The position numbers and the translations under genes were made by a program. Below the pieces are notes generated by a model. The model was given only the letters and a program-made list of their open reading frames with translations. It searched no databases and was not told the origin of the DNA. A DNA stretch of 64,000 nt from Leucobacter chironomi DSM 19883 (GTDB lineage: Bacteria; Actinomycetota; Actinomycetes; Actinomycetales; Microbacteriaceae): NCBI RefSeq assembly GCF_000421845.1, contig NZ_ATXU01000001.1, forward strand, positions 248,001 to 312,000, written 5' to 3'. Positions 1-8,656 of this stretch are shown here, piece after piece. Positions within the stretch are counted from its first letter, which is position 1, and the number at the start of each line of letters is the position of its first letter.

Positions 1-204
1 CGCGAACGGCAGCAGGCGCTCCCCCGCCGCGGTGAGCGTCACGTTGCCGCGCACCCGGTGGAACAGCTCGACGCCGAGCTCGCCCTCCAGACTGGCGATC
101 TGCCGGCTGAGCGAGGGCTGGGCCAGGTGGAGGTGCTCGGCGGCCCGGGTGAAGTGACCGGTGCGGGCGACCTCCGCGAAACCGCGCAGCTGTTCGAGAT
201 TCAT
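1..204 (-). CDS. LysR-family transcriptional regulator (N-terminal part only)
   Basis: The 68 visible codons form a typical LysR winged helix-turn-helix: MNLEQLRGF at the start, the helix pair around AAEHLHLAQPSLSRQIASLE, and the wing with ELGVELFHR. The window edge removes the effector-binding domain, so the inducer is unknown. I chose the second of two in-frame ATGs (204) because a TAGGCT box ends exactly 6 bases before it, which would give a leaderless transcript; the first ATG at 210 would lie inside that spacer. The gene is divergent from the flavoprotein gene at 282, the usual arrangement for a LysR regulator and its target, so it probably controls that gene (inference). Confidence 0.9.
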   Translation of the reverse strand, partial: MNLEQLRGFAEVARTGHFTRAAEHLHLAQPSLSRQIASLEGELGVELFHRVRGNVTLTAAGERLLPFA

Positions 205-210
205 ATTCAT

Positions 211-274
211 AGCCTATTCGCATCATAATGATCCGATCTATTCATTGGAGTAATCATCGTCGGGTGCCTAGCGT
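211..274. promoter_or_regulatory. Divergent promoter region, LysR gene and flavoprotein gene
   Basis: A minus-strand TAGGCT box (216-211) lies 6 bases from the LysR ATG, and a plus-strand TAGCGT box (269-274) lies 7 bases from the flavoprotein ATG at 282. Both fit leaderless promoters. Between them the DNA is AT-rich for this genome and holds the palindrome ATCATAATGAT (222-232), a candidate LysR binding site. Confidence 0.55.
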
Positions 275-281
275 GGTCCGC

Positions 282-2057
282 ATGAACACCATCGCAGCAA
301 CCACCGACACTCACGGATCCGCCCCCACCGAGCGGCTCCTCTCCACCTCCGTGCTCGTCATCGGCACGGGCGGCGCCGGCCTCCGCGCCTCCATCGAGCT
401 CGCCGAGCGCGGCGTGCAGGTGCTCGCCGTCGGCAAGCGCCGCGCTCACGACGCCCACACCACCCTCGCCGCCGGCGGCATCAACGCCGCCCTCGGCACC
501 GTCGACCCCGAGGACAGCTGGCAGCAGCACGCCGCGGACACGCTGCGCGAGTCCTACTTCCTCGCCGACCCCGCCATCGTCGAGGTCGTCGCCCGCGGCG
601 CCGCCCAGGGCATCGAGGAGCTCGAGTGCTGGGGCATGCCCTTCGCCCGCGAGGACGACGGCCGCATCAGTCAGCGCTTCTTCGGCGCGCACAAGTACCG
701 CCGCACCTGCTACGCCGGCGACTACACGGGCCTGGAGATCCAGCGCACTCTCATGCGCCGCGCCGCCGAACTGCGCGTGCCGATCGTCGACACCATCTAC
801 ATCACCCGCCTGCTCGTGAGCGACGGCCGCGTCTTCGGCGCCTACGGCTTCGACATCGTCGACGGCACGCCCGTCGTGATCCACGCCGACGCGGTGATCC
901 TCGCCGCCGGCGGCCACACGCGCATCTGGCGCAACACCTCCTCGCGCCGAGACGAGAACACGGGCGACTCGTTCCGCCTGGCGGCGCTCGCCGGGGCCCG
1001 CATCCGCGACGCCGAGCTCGTGCAGTTCCACCCCTCCGGCATCCTGGAGCCCGCCGAGGCGGCCGGCACGCTCGTCTCCGAGGCCGCGCGCGGCGAGGGC
1101 GGCATCCTGCGCAACGCGCTCGGCGAGCGCTACATGGAGAAGTACGATCCCGAGCGCATGGAGCTGTCGACCCGCGATCGCGTGGCGCTCGCGAGCTACA
1201 CCGAGATCACCGAGGGCAGGGGCACCACGAACGGCGGCGTCTTCCTCGACGTCTCGCACCTGCCCCGCGAGCAGATTCTCGCGAAGCTGCCGCGGGTCTA
1301 CCGCACGCTCATCGATCTGCAGATGCTCGACATCACCGAGGACCCCATCGAGATCGCCCCGACCGCCCACTATTCGATGGGAGGGGTGTGGGTGCGCCCG
1401 GAGGACCACGGCACCGGGGTCGACGGGCTCTACGCCATCGGCGAGGCGTCGAGCGGGCTGCACGGGGCCAACCGCCTCGGCGGCAACTCCCTCATCGAGC
1501 TGCTCGTCTACGGGCGGATCACCGGCGCCGACGCCGCGGGCTACGTCGCTGGGCTCACCGAGATCAGGCGCGATCCGGCGGCCGTCGCCGAGGCCCGCGC
1601 CGAGATGCAGGGGCTGCTCACCGGCGGCGGCACCGAGAGCCCGCGCCGCCTGCAGCGCGCGCTGCGCGACCTGATGACGGAGCACGCCGGCGTGGTGCGC
1701 TCCGAGGCTGGGCTGCGTGCCGGTCTCGCGAAGCTCGATGCGCTGGAGGCGCGCGTGGCCCAGGTCACCGCGCACCCCGATATCGCCGGTTTCGATGATC
1801 TCGCCCACGCCTTCGATCTCTACGGTTCGATGCTCGCCGCGCGCGCCACCCTGGAGTGCGCGCTCGAGCGGCGCGAGACGCGCGGTTGCCACAACCGCTC
1901 CGACTTCCCCGAGCAGAGCGAGGAGCTGCGCGGCAACTTCGTGTGGTCGCCGTCGGAGGGCGTGGTGTTCGAGCCGCTGCCCGAGGCGCCCGAGGCGTTC
2001 CGCGAGCTGGCCTACGCCGACGCCGACGATTCCGTCGCGGGCAAGCTGGTCGAGTAG
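282..2057 (+). CDS. SdhA/FrdA-like FAD-dependent oxidoreductase (orphan flavoprotein)
   Basis: A 591-residue flavoprotein of the succinate dehydrogenase / fumarate reductase / L-aspartate oxidase family. Visible are the Rossmann FAD motif (GTGGAGLRASIELAERG), the second FAD contact AHTTLAAGGINAALG, the active-site region STRDRVALA, the HYSMGG motif and the C-terminal helix with RRETRGCHNRSDFP. The His in AHTT aligns with the residue that carries covalent FAD in SdhA. It differs from the NadB encoded at 5676-7322, which has Ser/Thr there, so this is unlikely to be the aspartate oxidase of NAD synthesis. No iron-sulfur or membrane-anchor subunit is adjacent, so its electron partner is unknown. 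I moved the start from an upstream ATG at 228 to 282 because a TANNNT box sits 7 bases before it. LysR regulation is likely. Confidence 0.8.
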   Translation: MNTIAATTDTHGSAPTERLLSTSVLVIGTGGAGLRASIELAERGVQVLAVGKRRAHDAHTTLAAGGINAALGTVDPEDSWQQHAADTLRESYFLADPAIVEVVARGAAQGIEELECWGMPFAREDDGRISQRFFGAHKYRRTCYAGDYTGLEIQRTLMRRAAELRVPIVDTIYITRLLVSDGRVFGAYGFDIVDGTPVVIHADAVILAAGGHTRIWRNTSSRRDENTGDSFRLAALAGARIRDAELVQFHPSGILEPAEAAGTLVSEAARGEGGILRNALGERYMEKYDPERMELSTRDRVALASYTEITEGRGTTNGGVFLDVSHLPREQILAKLPRVYRTLIDLQMLDITEDPIEIAPTAHYSMGGVWVRPEDHGTGVDGLYAIGEASSGLHGANRLGGNSLIELLVYGRITGADAAGYVAGLTEIRRDPAAVAEARAEMQGLLTGGGTESPRRLQRALRDLMTEHAGVVRSEAGLRAGLAKLDALEARVAQVTAHPDIAGFDDLAHAFDLYGSMLAARATLECALERRETRGCHNRSDFPEQSEELRGNFVWSPSEGVVFEPLPEAPEAFRELAYADADDSVAGKLVE

Positions 2058-2102
2058 CTGGGCCCCGGTTTCACAGGGCCGGGCGGATCACCGCACTTCG
2101 CT

Positions 2103-2153
2103 CACAGGCGGCCGATTCGGGTGGATTCCACTCGAATCGGCCGCTGGCCTGTG
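2103..2153. repeat. Long intergenic inverted repeat
   Basis: Arms 2103-2124 and 2128-2153 pair through a GGCCGATTCG core with a small bulge and a 3-base loop. It lies between two plus-strand genes and has no T-tract. It could end flavoprotein transcription or belong to the dispersed palindromes noted elsewhere in the window. Confidence 0.6.
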
Positions 2154-2195
2154 GATAGCCCCGATACGTGCGCTCGCCCGGCGCAGGATCGGACC

Positions 2196-3470
2196 ATGAC
2201 TCTTGAAACCGCTCCCGATGCCCCGCTCCGCGTTCTGAAGTGCCACGGCACCGCAGACTTCCTCGCGGCCCTCCCGCGCCTCGTCGGCTACACCGCCACC
2301 GACAGCATCTTCGTCGTGTTCTTCTCCGGCTCCCGCACGAGCCAGGCAATGCGCCTCGACCTGCCGCCCGACGACGCGCCCCGGCACGTCGCGCCCCTGC
2401 TCGACTTCATCAGCGCCACACTGCGCGGGCTCGGGGACGAGTTCCGCTCCTCGCCGGCCGTCGCCATCACCTGCACCCGCACTTTCGCCGAAGCCGATGG
2501 GCCGCCGTGGCGGGCGCTTGCCCGGCGCATCGAGCGCCGCTTGCGACGCGACGGCATCTCCGTGCGAGAGCTGTGCTGCCAGGCGCCAGACGGCTGGATC
2601 AGTTTCCTCGACCCGACAGCGCCCACCGGCGGGCGCCCCCTCAGCGAGATCGCCGAGAGCCCGCTCGCGCTCGACGCGGAGCCGGGCGCCTCCGCCCCCA
2701 GAGATATCAGCGAACTCGGGGCGATCCCCGAAGCCGACCCCGAGCACCGCGATGCGGTGCTCGCCGCGCTCGCAGAGCTGCCCGCGCTCGAGGCCGCGCA
2801 CCTCCGCCGGCGCACCGCAGGCGGTTCCCCTGGCCCAGGGCGCGCACCGGCGCCGATCCGGCGTGATTTCGCCGCGGTGGAGGCCGAACAGCACACCCAC
2901 CCGGCTCCCCCGGAGGCTTACGACTGGATGCGCGCCACCGCACAGGTGGCCGAGGCGCTGCTCGATGACCGCGCACCCCTCACCCCCACCATGACGGCGC
3001 GTCTGATCCGCTGCGCGCAACTGCCCGACCGGTGGCTCCTGCTCGCCCTCGGCGTGCTCACACGGCCGCTCTTCCCCGTCGAACTCGCCGAAGACATCGG
3101 GCCGGGGCAGTTCGTGGCGGTGCCGGTCGACCTCGACGGCGGGCCTGCGCCGTCCCGCGTCCCGGGCTGGTCGCTGCGCCGTCTACTCGCCGACCTCTCG
3201 CCCGAGTTCACCGAGTTCCAGCGCGTGCCGCCGCTGCGCAGGCGGATCATCGAGGCCGTGTCGGTGGCGCCCGATGAGCTGCGGCCGGCGCTGCTCGCTT
3301 TCAGCGCCTGGCTGTGGTGGCTGAGCGGATCCCAGTCCGTATCCGCGAAGCAGCTGCGCGACGCACTCGCCATCGATCCGCAGCACGAACTCGCGCGCAT
3401 CGTCGAGCGGCTCACCGCCGCACCGCCCTCGATGAGCTTCCTCACGCAGCCGCAGTCGAGGGCGGCATGA
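2196..3470 (+). CDS. DUF4192 domain-containing protein
   Basis: A 424-residue protein that I recognise as the actinobacterial DUF4192 family from its opening (LKCHGTADFLAALPRLVGY, then DSIFVVFFSG) and its C-terminal Ala/Leu/Trp-rich helical region (LLAFSAWLWWLSG). The family has no established function; no catalytic motif, signal peptide or membrane segment is visible. The ATG at 2196 is preferred over an in-frame one at 2121, which lies inside the inverted repeat and gives a nonsensical leader. A CAGGAT box 6 bases upstream could give a leaderless transcript but is a poor match. It is not obviously linked to the NAD operon that converges on it. Confidence 0.75.
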   Translation: MTLETAPDAPLRVLKCHGTADFLAALPRLVGYTATDSIFVVFFSGSRTSQAMRLDLPPDDAPRHVAPLLDFISATLRGLGDEFRSSPAVAITCTRTFAEADGPPWRALARRIERRLRRDGISVRELCCQAPDGWISFLDPTAPTGGRPLSEIAESPLALDAEPGASAPRDISELGAIPEADPEHRDAVLAALAELPALEAAHLRRRTAGGSPGPGRAPAPIRRDFAAVEAEQHTHPAPPEAYDWMRATAQVAEALLDDRAPLTPTMTARLIRCAQLPDRWLLLALGVLTRPLFPVELAEDIGPGQFVAVPVDLDGGPAPSRVPGWSLRRLLADLSPEFTEFQRVPPLRRRIIEAVSVAPDELRPALLAFSAWLWWLSGSQSVSAKQLRDALAIDPQHELARIVERLTAAPPSMSFLTQPQSRAA

Positions 3471-3571
3471 GCACCCGGCGCCCGGCGCGGGGTACGCGCG
3501 GGTGGCTGCCGGGGCGCGCGCAGGTGGCTGCACAGGTGCCTACGGGGGTGGCTGCGTGGGGGCTGCGCGGG

Positions 3572-4837
3572 TCAGCGCGAGCGGATCTCCGATCGCAGCA
3601 CGCTCACTACGCGCTCGACATCGTCGCCGTCGAGGGGGCTCGCGAGGGTGAACCGCACGGCCGTCTGCGCGAGCTCGGGGGCGATGCCCATCGCGAGCAG
3701 GGCCGGCGACGGTTCGTCCTTCCCGGCGGCGCAGGCCGACCCCGACGAGACCGCGAAGCCTGCCGCGTCGAGCGCCACCAAGAGCGATTCGCCGCTCGCC
3801 GAGGCCATGACGAAGGAAGCGTGACCCGGCAGCCGCTCAGTCGGATGCCCGGTGAGCCGTGCACCCGGCACCTCGGCGAGCACGCGTTCGACCAGCTCGT
3901 CCCGGCTGCGCGCGAGCGCGAGGGCGCGGGTGCCGATCTCGCGCGCGGAAGCCGTGACGGCCGCCGCGAAGCCCGCGATCGCCGCGACGTTCTCGGTGCC
4001 GGAGCGCCGGCCGCTCTCCTGCCCTCCGCCGTGCAGCAGGGGCTCGATGCGCAGCTGCGCGCGCACGAGCAGCGCACCGGCCCCCTGGGGGCCGCCGAAC
4101 TTGTGCGAGGCCACCGTCATGGCGTCGATGCCGGCGCCGGGCCAGGCGGCCGCGCTGAGCCCGGCACCGCCGAACGAGACCGGCAGCGAGGCCGCCGCCT
4201 GCACCGCGTCGGTGTGCACGAGGGCTCCGCGAGCGCGAGCCTCGGCGGCGATCTCGGGCAGCGCCTGCACGGTGCCGACCTCGGCGTTCGCGAGCCCGAC
4301 CGAGACCAGGGTCGTGTCGTCGCGCAGCACCGCTCCGACCGCGGCGGGGTCGACGCTGCCGTGCTCGTCCACCGGCACCACGCTCACCTCGAAGCCGTGC
4401 ACACGCTCGAGGAAGCGGCAGCTCTCGAGCACGGAGGGGTGCTCGATCGGCGTGGTGACGAGGTGGCGCCCGCGCGGGGCCGCGAGCGCCAGCCCGAGGA
4501 TCGCGAGGTTGTTGGCCTCGGTGCCGCCCGAGGTGAGCACGAGCTCCCCCGGCCGGGCCCCGAGCGCAGAGGCTATGGCGGCGCGCGCAGCCTCCACCGT
4601 CTGCTGCGCGCGGTGTCCGGCCTGATGCACGCTCGACGGGTTGGCTGGCCCGGCGTCGAGCACCTCGATCATCGCCGCGCGCGCCTCCGGCCGGAGCGGG
4701 GCCGTGGCGGCCGCATCGAGATAGCGCCGGTCCGCGCGAGACCCGGCCTCGTGAGATCCGACCCCGTGAATCACCGACGCGCGAGCCCCGGCCTCATGAA
4801 TCCCGGGCTCACGAGCCCCGGCCTCGCGCGCGCTCAC
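3572..4837 (-). CDS. Cysteine desulfurase (NifS/IscS family)
   Basis: A PLP enzyme that takes sulfur from cysteine for Fe-S cluster assembly. Visible: RYLDAAATAPLRPE, the ELVLTSGGTEANN motif, the PLP lysine in ASHKFGGPQG, RSGTENV, and the sulfur-carrying Cys in SSGSACAAGKDEPSP. The GTG start overlaps the nadC stop by 4 bases, making it the last gene of the NAD operon. The likely job, by analogy with the NifS-like protein linked to NAD genes in Bacillus, is to supply sulfur for the NadA [4Fe-4S] cluster (inference). About 421 residues. The first 35 or so residues precede the conserved core and consist of a degenerate 10-residue repeat (EAGAREPGIH, EAGARASVIH). A GTG within this stretch could be the true start. 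Confidence 0.9.
   Translation of the reverse strand: MSAREAGAREPGIHEAGARASVIHGVGSHEAGSRADRRYLDAAATAPLRPEARAAMIEVLDAGPANPSSVHQAGHRAQQTVEAARAAIASALGARPGELVLTSGGTEANNLAILGLALAAPRGRHLVTTPIEHPSVLESCRFLERVHGFEVSVVPVDEHGSVDPAAVGAVLRDDTTLVSVGLANAEVGTVQALPEIAAEARARGALVHTDAVQAAASLPVSFGGAGLSAAAWPGAGIDAMTVASHKFGGPQGAGALLVRAQLRIEPLLHGGGQESGRRSGTENVAAIAGFAAAVTASAREIGTRALALARSRDELVERVLAEVPGARLTGHPTERLPGHASFVMASASGESLLVALDAAGFAVSSGSACAAGKDEPSPALLAMGIAPELAQTAVRFTLASPLDGDDVERVVSVLRSEIRSR
4740..4825. repeat. Degenerate 30-base tandem repeat at the 5' end of the desulfurase gene
   Basis: CGAGCCCCGGCCTC recurs at 4782-4795 and 4812-4825, exactly 30 bases apart, with a more diverged third unit near 4741. It encodes the 10-residue repeats at the desulfurase N terminus and keeps the reading frame. 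Confidence 0.6.
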
Positions 4838-5682
4838 GGCGCATCCAGGCCCAGGTCGAGGGCCCGGGCGCCGTGGGTGAGCCGACCGACCGAGATGACG
4901 TCGACGTCGGTCTCGGCGATGCTCGCGACGGTGCCGAGATCCACACCGCCGCTCGCCTCCACGACCGCGCGGCCATCGATGAGGCGCACGCCCTCCACCA
5001 GCTCGGCATTCGAGAAGTTGTCGAGCAGGATGCCGGTCGGCGCGGCGGCGAGCACGGGCACGATCTGCTCGATCCGGTCGACCTCGACCACGATCGAGGT
5101 GGTGTGCCCGGCGCGCTCCCGCAGATTGCGCAGCGCGGCCGTGATCGAGGCGTCGTCGACGGCGCCGAGGGCCGCCAGGTGGTTGTCCTTCACCATGATC
5201 GCGTCGGAGAGGCTGAAGCGGTGGTTCGATCCGCCACCCGCCAGCACCGCGTGCTTCTCCAGCGCGCGCAGGCCCGGCGTGGTCTTGCGGGTGTCGGCGA
5301 TGCGCGCGCGGGTGTGGGCGACGGCGGCCGCGTACTGCGCGGTGAGGGTCGCGATCCCGCTCATGCGCTGGCAGAGGTTCAGCGCGACCCGCTCCCCCGT
5401 CAGCACGCCGCGGGCCGGTCCGGCGATACGGGCGAGTGAGCCGCCCGCGTCGAATGCCTCCCCCTCCTCGGCGAGCTCGGTCACCTCGATGCGCGGGTCG
5501 AGCTGCCGGAAGGTCTCCACGATCAGCGCACCGCCCGCGAAGATCCCCGGTTCCCGGGCCACGAGCCTCGTGTCGATGGTGGTGCTCGCCGGAATGGCGA
5601 GCTCGACCGTCAGGTCGCCCCACGGGGCGTCCTCGACGAGAGCTGCGCGCACGACGGATTCGATGAGATGGGGGGTCAGCAC
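4834..5682 (-). CDS. nadC: Nicotinate-nucleotide pyrophosphorylase (carboxylating), quinolinate phosphoribosyltransferase
   Basis: Converts quinolinate and PRPP to nicotinate mononucleotide, PPi and CO2, the third step of de novo NAD synthesis. The 282-residue length is normal for the family. Diagnostic motifs are EDAPWGDLT near the N terminus, NLCQRMSGIATLT, the DTRKTTPGLR substrate-binding stretch, GGGSNHRF and IMVKDNHL. The GTG start overlaps the nadB stop by 7 bases and the stop overlaps the desulfurase start by 4 bases, so translation is probably coupled along the operon. Confidence 0.96.
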   Translation of the reverse strand: MLTPHLIESVVRAALVEDAPWGDLTVELAIPASTTIDTRLVAREPGIFAGGALIVETFRQLDPRIEVTELAEEGEAFDAGGSLARIAGPARGVLTGERVALNLCQRMSGIATLTAQYAAAVAHTRARIADTRKTTPGLRALEKHAVLAGGGSNHRFSLSDAIMVKDNHLAALGAVDDASITAALRNLRERAGHTTSIVVEVDRIEQIVPVLAAAPTGILLDNFSNAELVEGVRLIDGRAVVEASGGVDLGTVASIAETDVDVISVGRLTHGARALDLGLDAP

Positions 5683-7322
5683 TGCGCAAGGCTCCTCTGC
5701 TGCATGCGGTCGGGGGCGAACCCGAGCGCGGGGTCGGCGGGGGTGGCGGAAGCGGCGAGAGCGGCAGGCGGCGGATCCGCGATCACGAATACGAAGCCGC
5801 GGCGCCGGGCCTGGGCCGGATCGGTGTCGGGCGCATCGACCCGCTGGTGAGCACCGCGGGACTCGCAGCGGGCCTGGGCGGCAAGCTCGATCATCGCTCG
5901 CAGGCTGGCTGCGGAGCGGGCCGCCGCCGCTGAGCTGGACGCCGCCTCAGAGCGGGCGGCGGAGCCGGACCCGCCGCCTTGCTCGACCTCGACGGCGACC
6001 GCGATCGCCTCCGGCCGGGCTTCGGCGACAAGCGCGCCCATCCCAGCGCCCTCCAGGCGCCAATTCGAGCGTGAGCGGGCGAAGTCGGCGGCGGCGACGC
6101 CTGCCCGGCCGCCGAACACGAGACCTTCGAGCAGCGAGTTCGAGGCGAGCCGGTTCGCGCCGTGCACGCCCGTCGCAGCGGCCTCGCCCGCGACGAAGAG
6201 ACCGGGAACGGAGCTGCGCCCCCGCAGATCCGAGGCGATACCGCCCATCGTGTAGTGGGCGGCCGGCGAGACCGGAACCGGCTCGCGGCTCCAGTCGACG
6301 CCGCTTGCGGCGACCGCTGCGGTGATGCCGGGGAAGCGGCGCTCCAGGGTGCCCGGTCCGCCCTCGCGCTCGATCCCCGTCGCGTCGAGCCACAACCGCG
6401 GCTCCCCACGCTCCCGCATCACCCGCTGCATCTCGTGCGACACGACATCGCGCGGCGCGAGCTCGGCGAGCGGATGCCGCCCCACCATGAAGCGCTCGCC
6501 CGATCCATCCCGCAGTACCGCCCCGGCGCCCCGCACGGCCTCTGACACGAGCAGGCCCGAGCCGTGCAGCACTGTGGGATGGAACTGCACGAACTCGAGG
6601 TCGGCGAGCACCGCGCCGGCCCGCGCCGCGAGCACCACGCCCTCGCCCCGCGACGAGGCGGGATTGGTCGAGCGCTCGTACAGCGCGGCGTATCCGCCCG
6701 TCGCGAGCACCACCGCATCGGCTCGACGGAACTCGAGCGCGCCGTCGACGGTGCTCTCCAGCACGGCTCCGCGCACCGCTCCCGCCTCGCTCCGCAGATC
6801 GACGGCGACGCGCTCCTCCAGCAGCTCGATCCGGCCCGCGGCCGCCTCGGCCAAGACGAGCGCTACGAGGTGCCGGTGCAGCACCGCGCCTGTGCGGTCG
6901 CCGCCCGCGTGCACGATGCGGGCGTAGCCGTGCGCGCCCTCGAGCCCCAGACGCAGGGCGCCGGACGCCGCGCGATCCGCCGCGAAGCCCTGCCGCAGCA
7001 GCTCCCGCACCGCCTCAGCCCCGTCGCGAGTCAGCGCGGCCGCGGCTTCGACGTCGACGAGACCCGCCCCCGCGGCCACCGTGTCGGCGAGGTGCGCCTC
7101 AGGCGTATCCCCGAAGCCGATCGCCGCGGCGATCCCGCCCTGCGCCAGCGCGGTGCTCCCGCCCACCGCACCGTCGACCGCGCTGCCGGCCGGGCCGCCC
7201 GCACCGCTCGCACCGCCCGCTTGCAGTCGGCCGGGCACGACGAGCGCCGTCGCCGCCCCCGCCCGGGCCGCGGCGAGCGCGCAGGAGAGCCCCGCGACCC
7301 CCGAGCCGACGACGAGGATCAC
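5676..7322 (-). CDS. nadB: L-aspartate oxidase
   Basis: Oxidises L-aspartate to iminoaspartate with FAD, feeding NadA. The 548-residue protein shows the dinucleotide-binding motif VVGSGVAGLSCALAAARAG at its very N terminus, LAQGGIAAAIG, EFVQFHPT, APRDVVSHE and AAHYTMGGI, then GVHGANRLASNSLLEGLVFG. The start is a GTG that overlaps the nadA stop by 4 bases; a longer upstream reading in the same frame is antisense-like filler within nadA. The C-terminal helical domain is Ala/Ser-rich with low-complexity GSGSAARSEAASS sequence. Second enzyme gene of the NAD operon. Confidence 0.95.
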   Translation of the reverse strand: MILVVGSGVAGLSCALAAARAGAATALVVPGRLQAGGASGAGGPAGSAVDGAVGGSTALAQGGIAAAIGFGDTPEAHLADTVAAGAGLVDVEAAAALTRDGAEAVRELLRQGFAADRAASGALRLGLEGAHGYARIVHAGGDRTGAVLHRHLVALVLAEAAAGRIELLEERVAVDLRSEAGAVRGAVLESTVDGALEFRRADAVVLATGGYAALYERSTNPASSRGEGVVLAARAGAVLADLEFVQFHPTVLHGSGLLVSEAVRGAGAVLRDGSGERFMVGRHPLAELAPRDVVSHEMQRVMRERGEPRLWLDATGIEREGGPGTLERRFPGITAAVAASGVDWSREPVPVSPAAHYTMGGIASDLRGRSSVPGLFVAGEAAATGVHGANRLASNSLLEGLVFGGRAGVAAADFARSRSNWRLEGAGMGALVAEARPEAIAVAVEVEQGGGSGSAARSEAASSSAAAARSAASLRAMIELAAQARCESRGAHQRVDAPDTDPAQARRRGFVFVIADPPPAALAASATPADPALGFAPDRMQQRSLAQC

Positions 7323-8656
7323 GGCCGTGCCGCGAGCATCCGCTCGAGGGCGACGCGGGAGTCGCCGGCCACGTCCTCCGAGACCGAGATGCGGTTCGGC
7401 ACCGAGCCCGCCACGAGCGACTCCAGCGTCCACGCGAGATACGCGGGGTGGATCCGGTACATGGTCGAGCAGGGGCACACCACGGGGTCGAGGCAGAACA
7501 CCGTGAGCTCGGGATGCTGCTCCTGCAGGCGATTGACGAGGTTGACCTCGGTGCCCACCGCGATCACGTCGCCGGGCGAGGCGGCCTCGATCTCCTTGCG
7601 GATGTACTCCGTCGATCCCGCACCGTCCGCGGCCTCGACGACCGCGGCGGGGCACTCCGGGTGCACGATCACGCGCACCCCGGGATACTCGGCGCGCGCC
7701 CGTTCGATCTGCTGCACGGTGAAGCGCTTGTGCACCGAGCAGAAGCCGTTCCAGAGGATCACGCGCGCCTCGTGCAGCTGCTCGACGGTGTTGCCGCCGA
7801 GTGCGAGGTGAGGCCGCCACAGCGGCATCAGCTCCTCGGGGATGCCCATCGCCTTCGCGGTGTTGCGGCCGAGATGCTGGTCGGGGAAGAAGACCACGCG
7901 CTGCCCGCGTTCGAAGGCCCACTCGAGCACCGTGCGAGCGTTCGACGACGTGCAGACGATGCCGCCGTTGCGCCCGCAGAACGCCTTGATCGCCGCCGTG
8001 GAGTTCATGTAGGTGACCGGGATCACTGGCTGCAGACCGTTCTCGGCATCAGCGCCCAGCGCGCCGGTCAGCTCCTCCCAGCAGCGCTCCACTTGCTCGA
8101 TCGTCGCCATGTCGGCCATGGAGCAGCCGGCGGCGAGGTTCGGCAGCACGACCGCCTGCGACGACTCTGAGAGGATGTCGGCGGTCTCGGCCATGAAGTG
8201 CACGCCGCAGAAGACGAAGGCCTCGGCCTCGGGGTGCCCCTTCGCGGCCTGCGCCAGCATGAAGGAGTCGCCCACGAAGTCGGCGTGCTGCACGATCTCG
8301 TCGCGCTGGTAGAAGTGGCCGAGGATGCGCACGCGGTCGCCGAGCTGCTGCTTGGCGGCGACGATCCAGTCGTGCAGCTGCTCGTCGGAGGCGTCGGTGT
8401 AGCGCCGGGGCAGCGGCCCCTGGCGGGGCGCGTCGCCCGGGATCGGGTCCGGCGCCGACGCTCCCGGTCCGTAGCCGGGGGCGCGGTCGATCGTCCAGGG
8501 ATCGCTGGCGAGGCCGGTGTCGCAGCTGGAGAGGCCGGTCGCCCGGAGGGCGATGGGCCGGCGGTGCGACGCCGGGCCGCCCGCGGCCTTCTGCGGGGGG
8601 CGGGCCGCGCTCTCGCGCTCGGCGGCCGCCCGGATGAGTTCGTGCACGCTCGTCAT
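7319..8656 (-). CDS. nadA: Quinolinate synthase
   Basis: Condenses iminoaspartate with dihydroxyacetone phosphate to quinolinate on a [4Fe-4S] cluster. The 445-residue protein belongs to the longer actinobacterial form, with about 85 extra N-terminal residues of low complexity. The three cluster cysteines are probably C178 (AGCSMADM), C235 (VCTSSNA) and C394 (VVCPC); the substrate motifs GHFYQRDEI and YMNST are also present. The ATG at 8656 has a good GAGGAG ribosome site and overlaps the nrtR stop by 4 bases. Confidence 0.96.
   Translation of the reverse strand: MTSVHELIRAAAERESAARPPQKAAGGPASHRRPIALRATGLSSCDTGLASDPWTIDRAPGYGPGASAPDPIPGDAPRQGPLPRRYTDASDEQLHDWIVAAKQQLGDRVRILGHFYQRDEIVQHADFVGDSFMLAQAAKGHPEAEAFVFCGVHFMAETADILSESSQAVVLPNLAAGCSMADMATIEQVERCWEELTGALGADAENGLQPVIPVTYMNSTAAIKAFCGRNGGIVCTSSNARTVLEWAFERGQRVVFFPDQHLGRNTAKAMGIPEELMPLWRPHLALGGNTVEQLHEARVILWNGFCSVHKRFTVQQIERARAEYPGVRVIVHPECPAAVVEAADGAGSTEYIRKEIEAASPGDVIAVGTEVNLVNRLQEQHPELTVFCLDPVVCPCSTMYRIHPAYLAWTLESLVAGSVPNRISVSEDVAGDSRVALERMLAARP

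Noticed and set aside
3314-6325. 1003-codon plus-strand frame across the NAD operon
   Set aside because: Antisense to nadB, nadC and the desulfurase, which carry full family motifs; composition is Arg/Gly/Ala-rich.
7322-7922. N-terminal extension of nadB
   Set aside because: It lies inside nadA in another frame; the Rossmann motif begins right at the GTG that overlaps the nadA stop.
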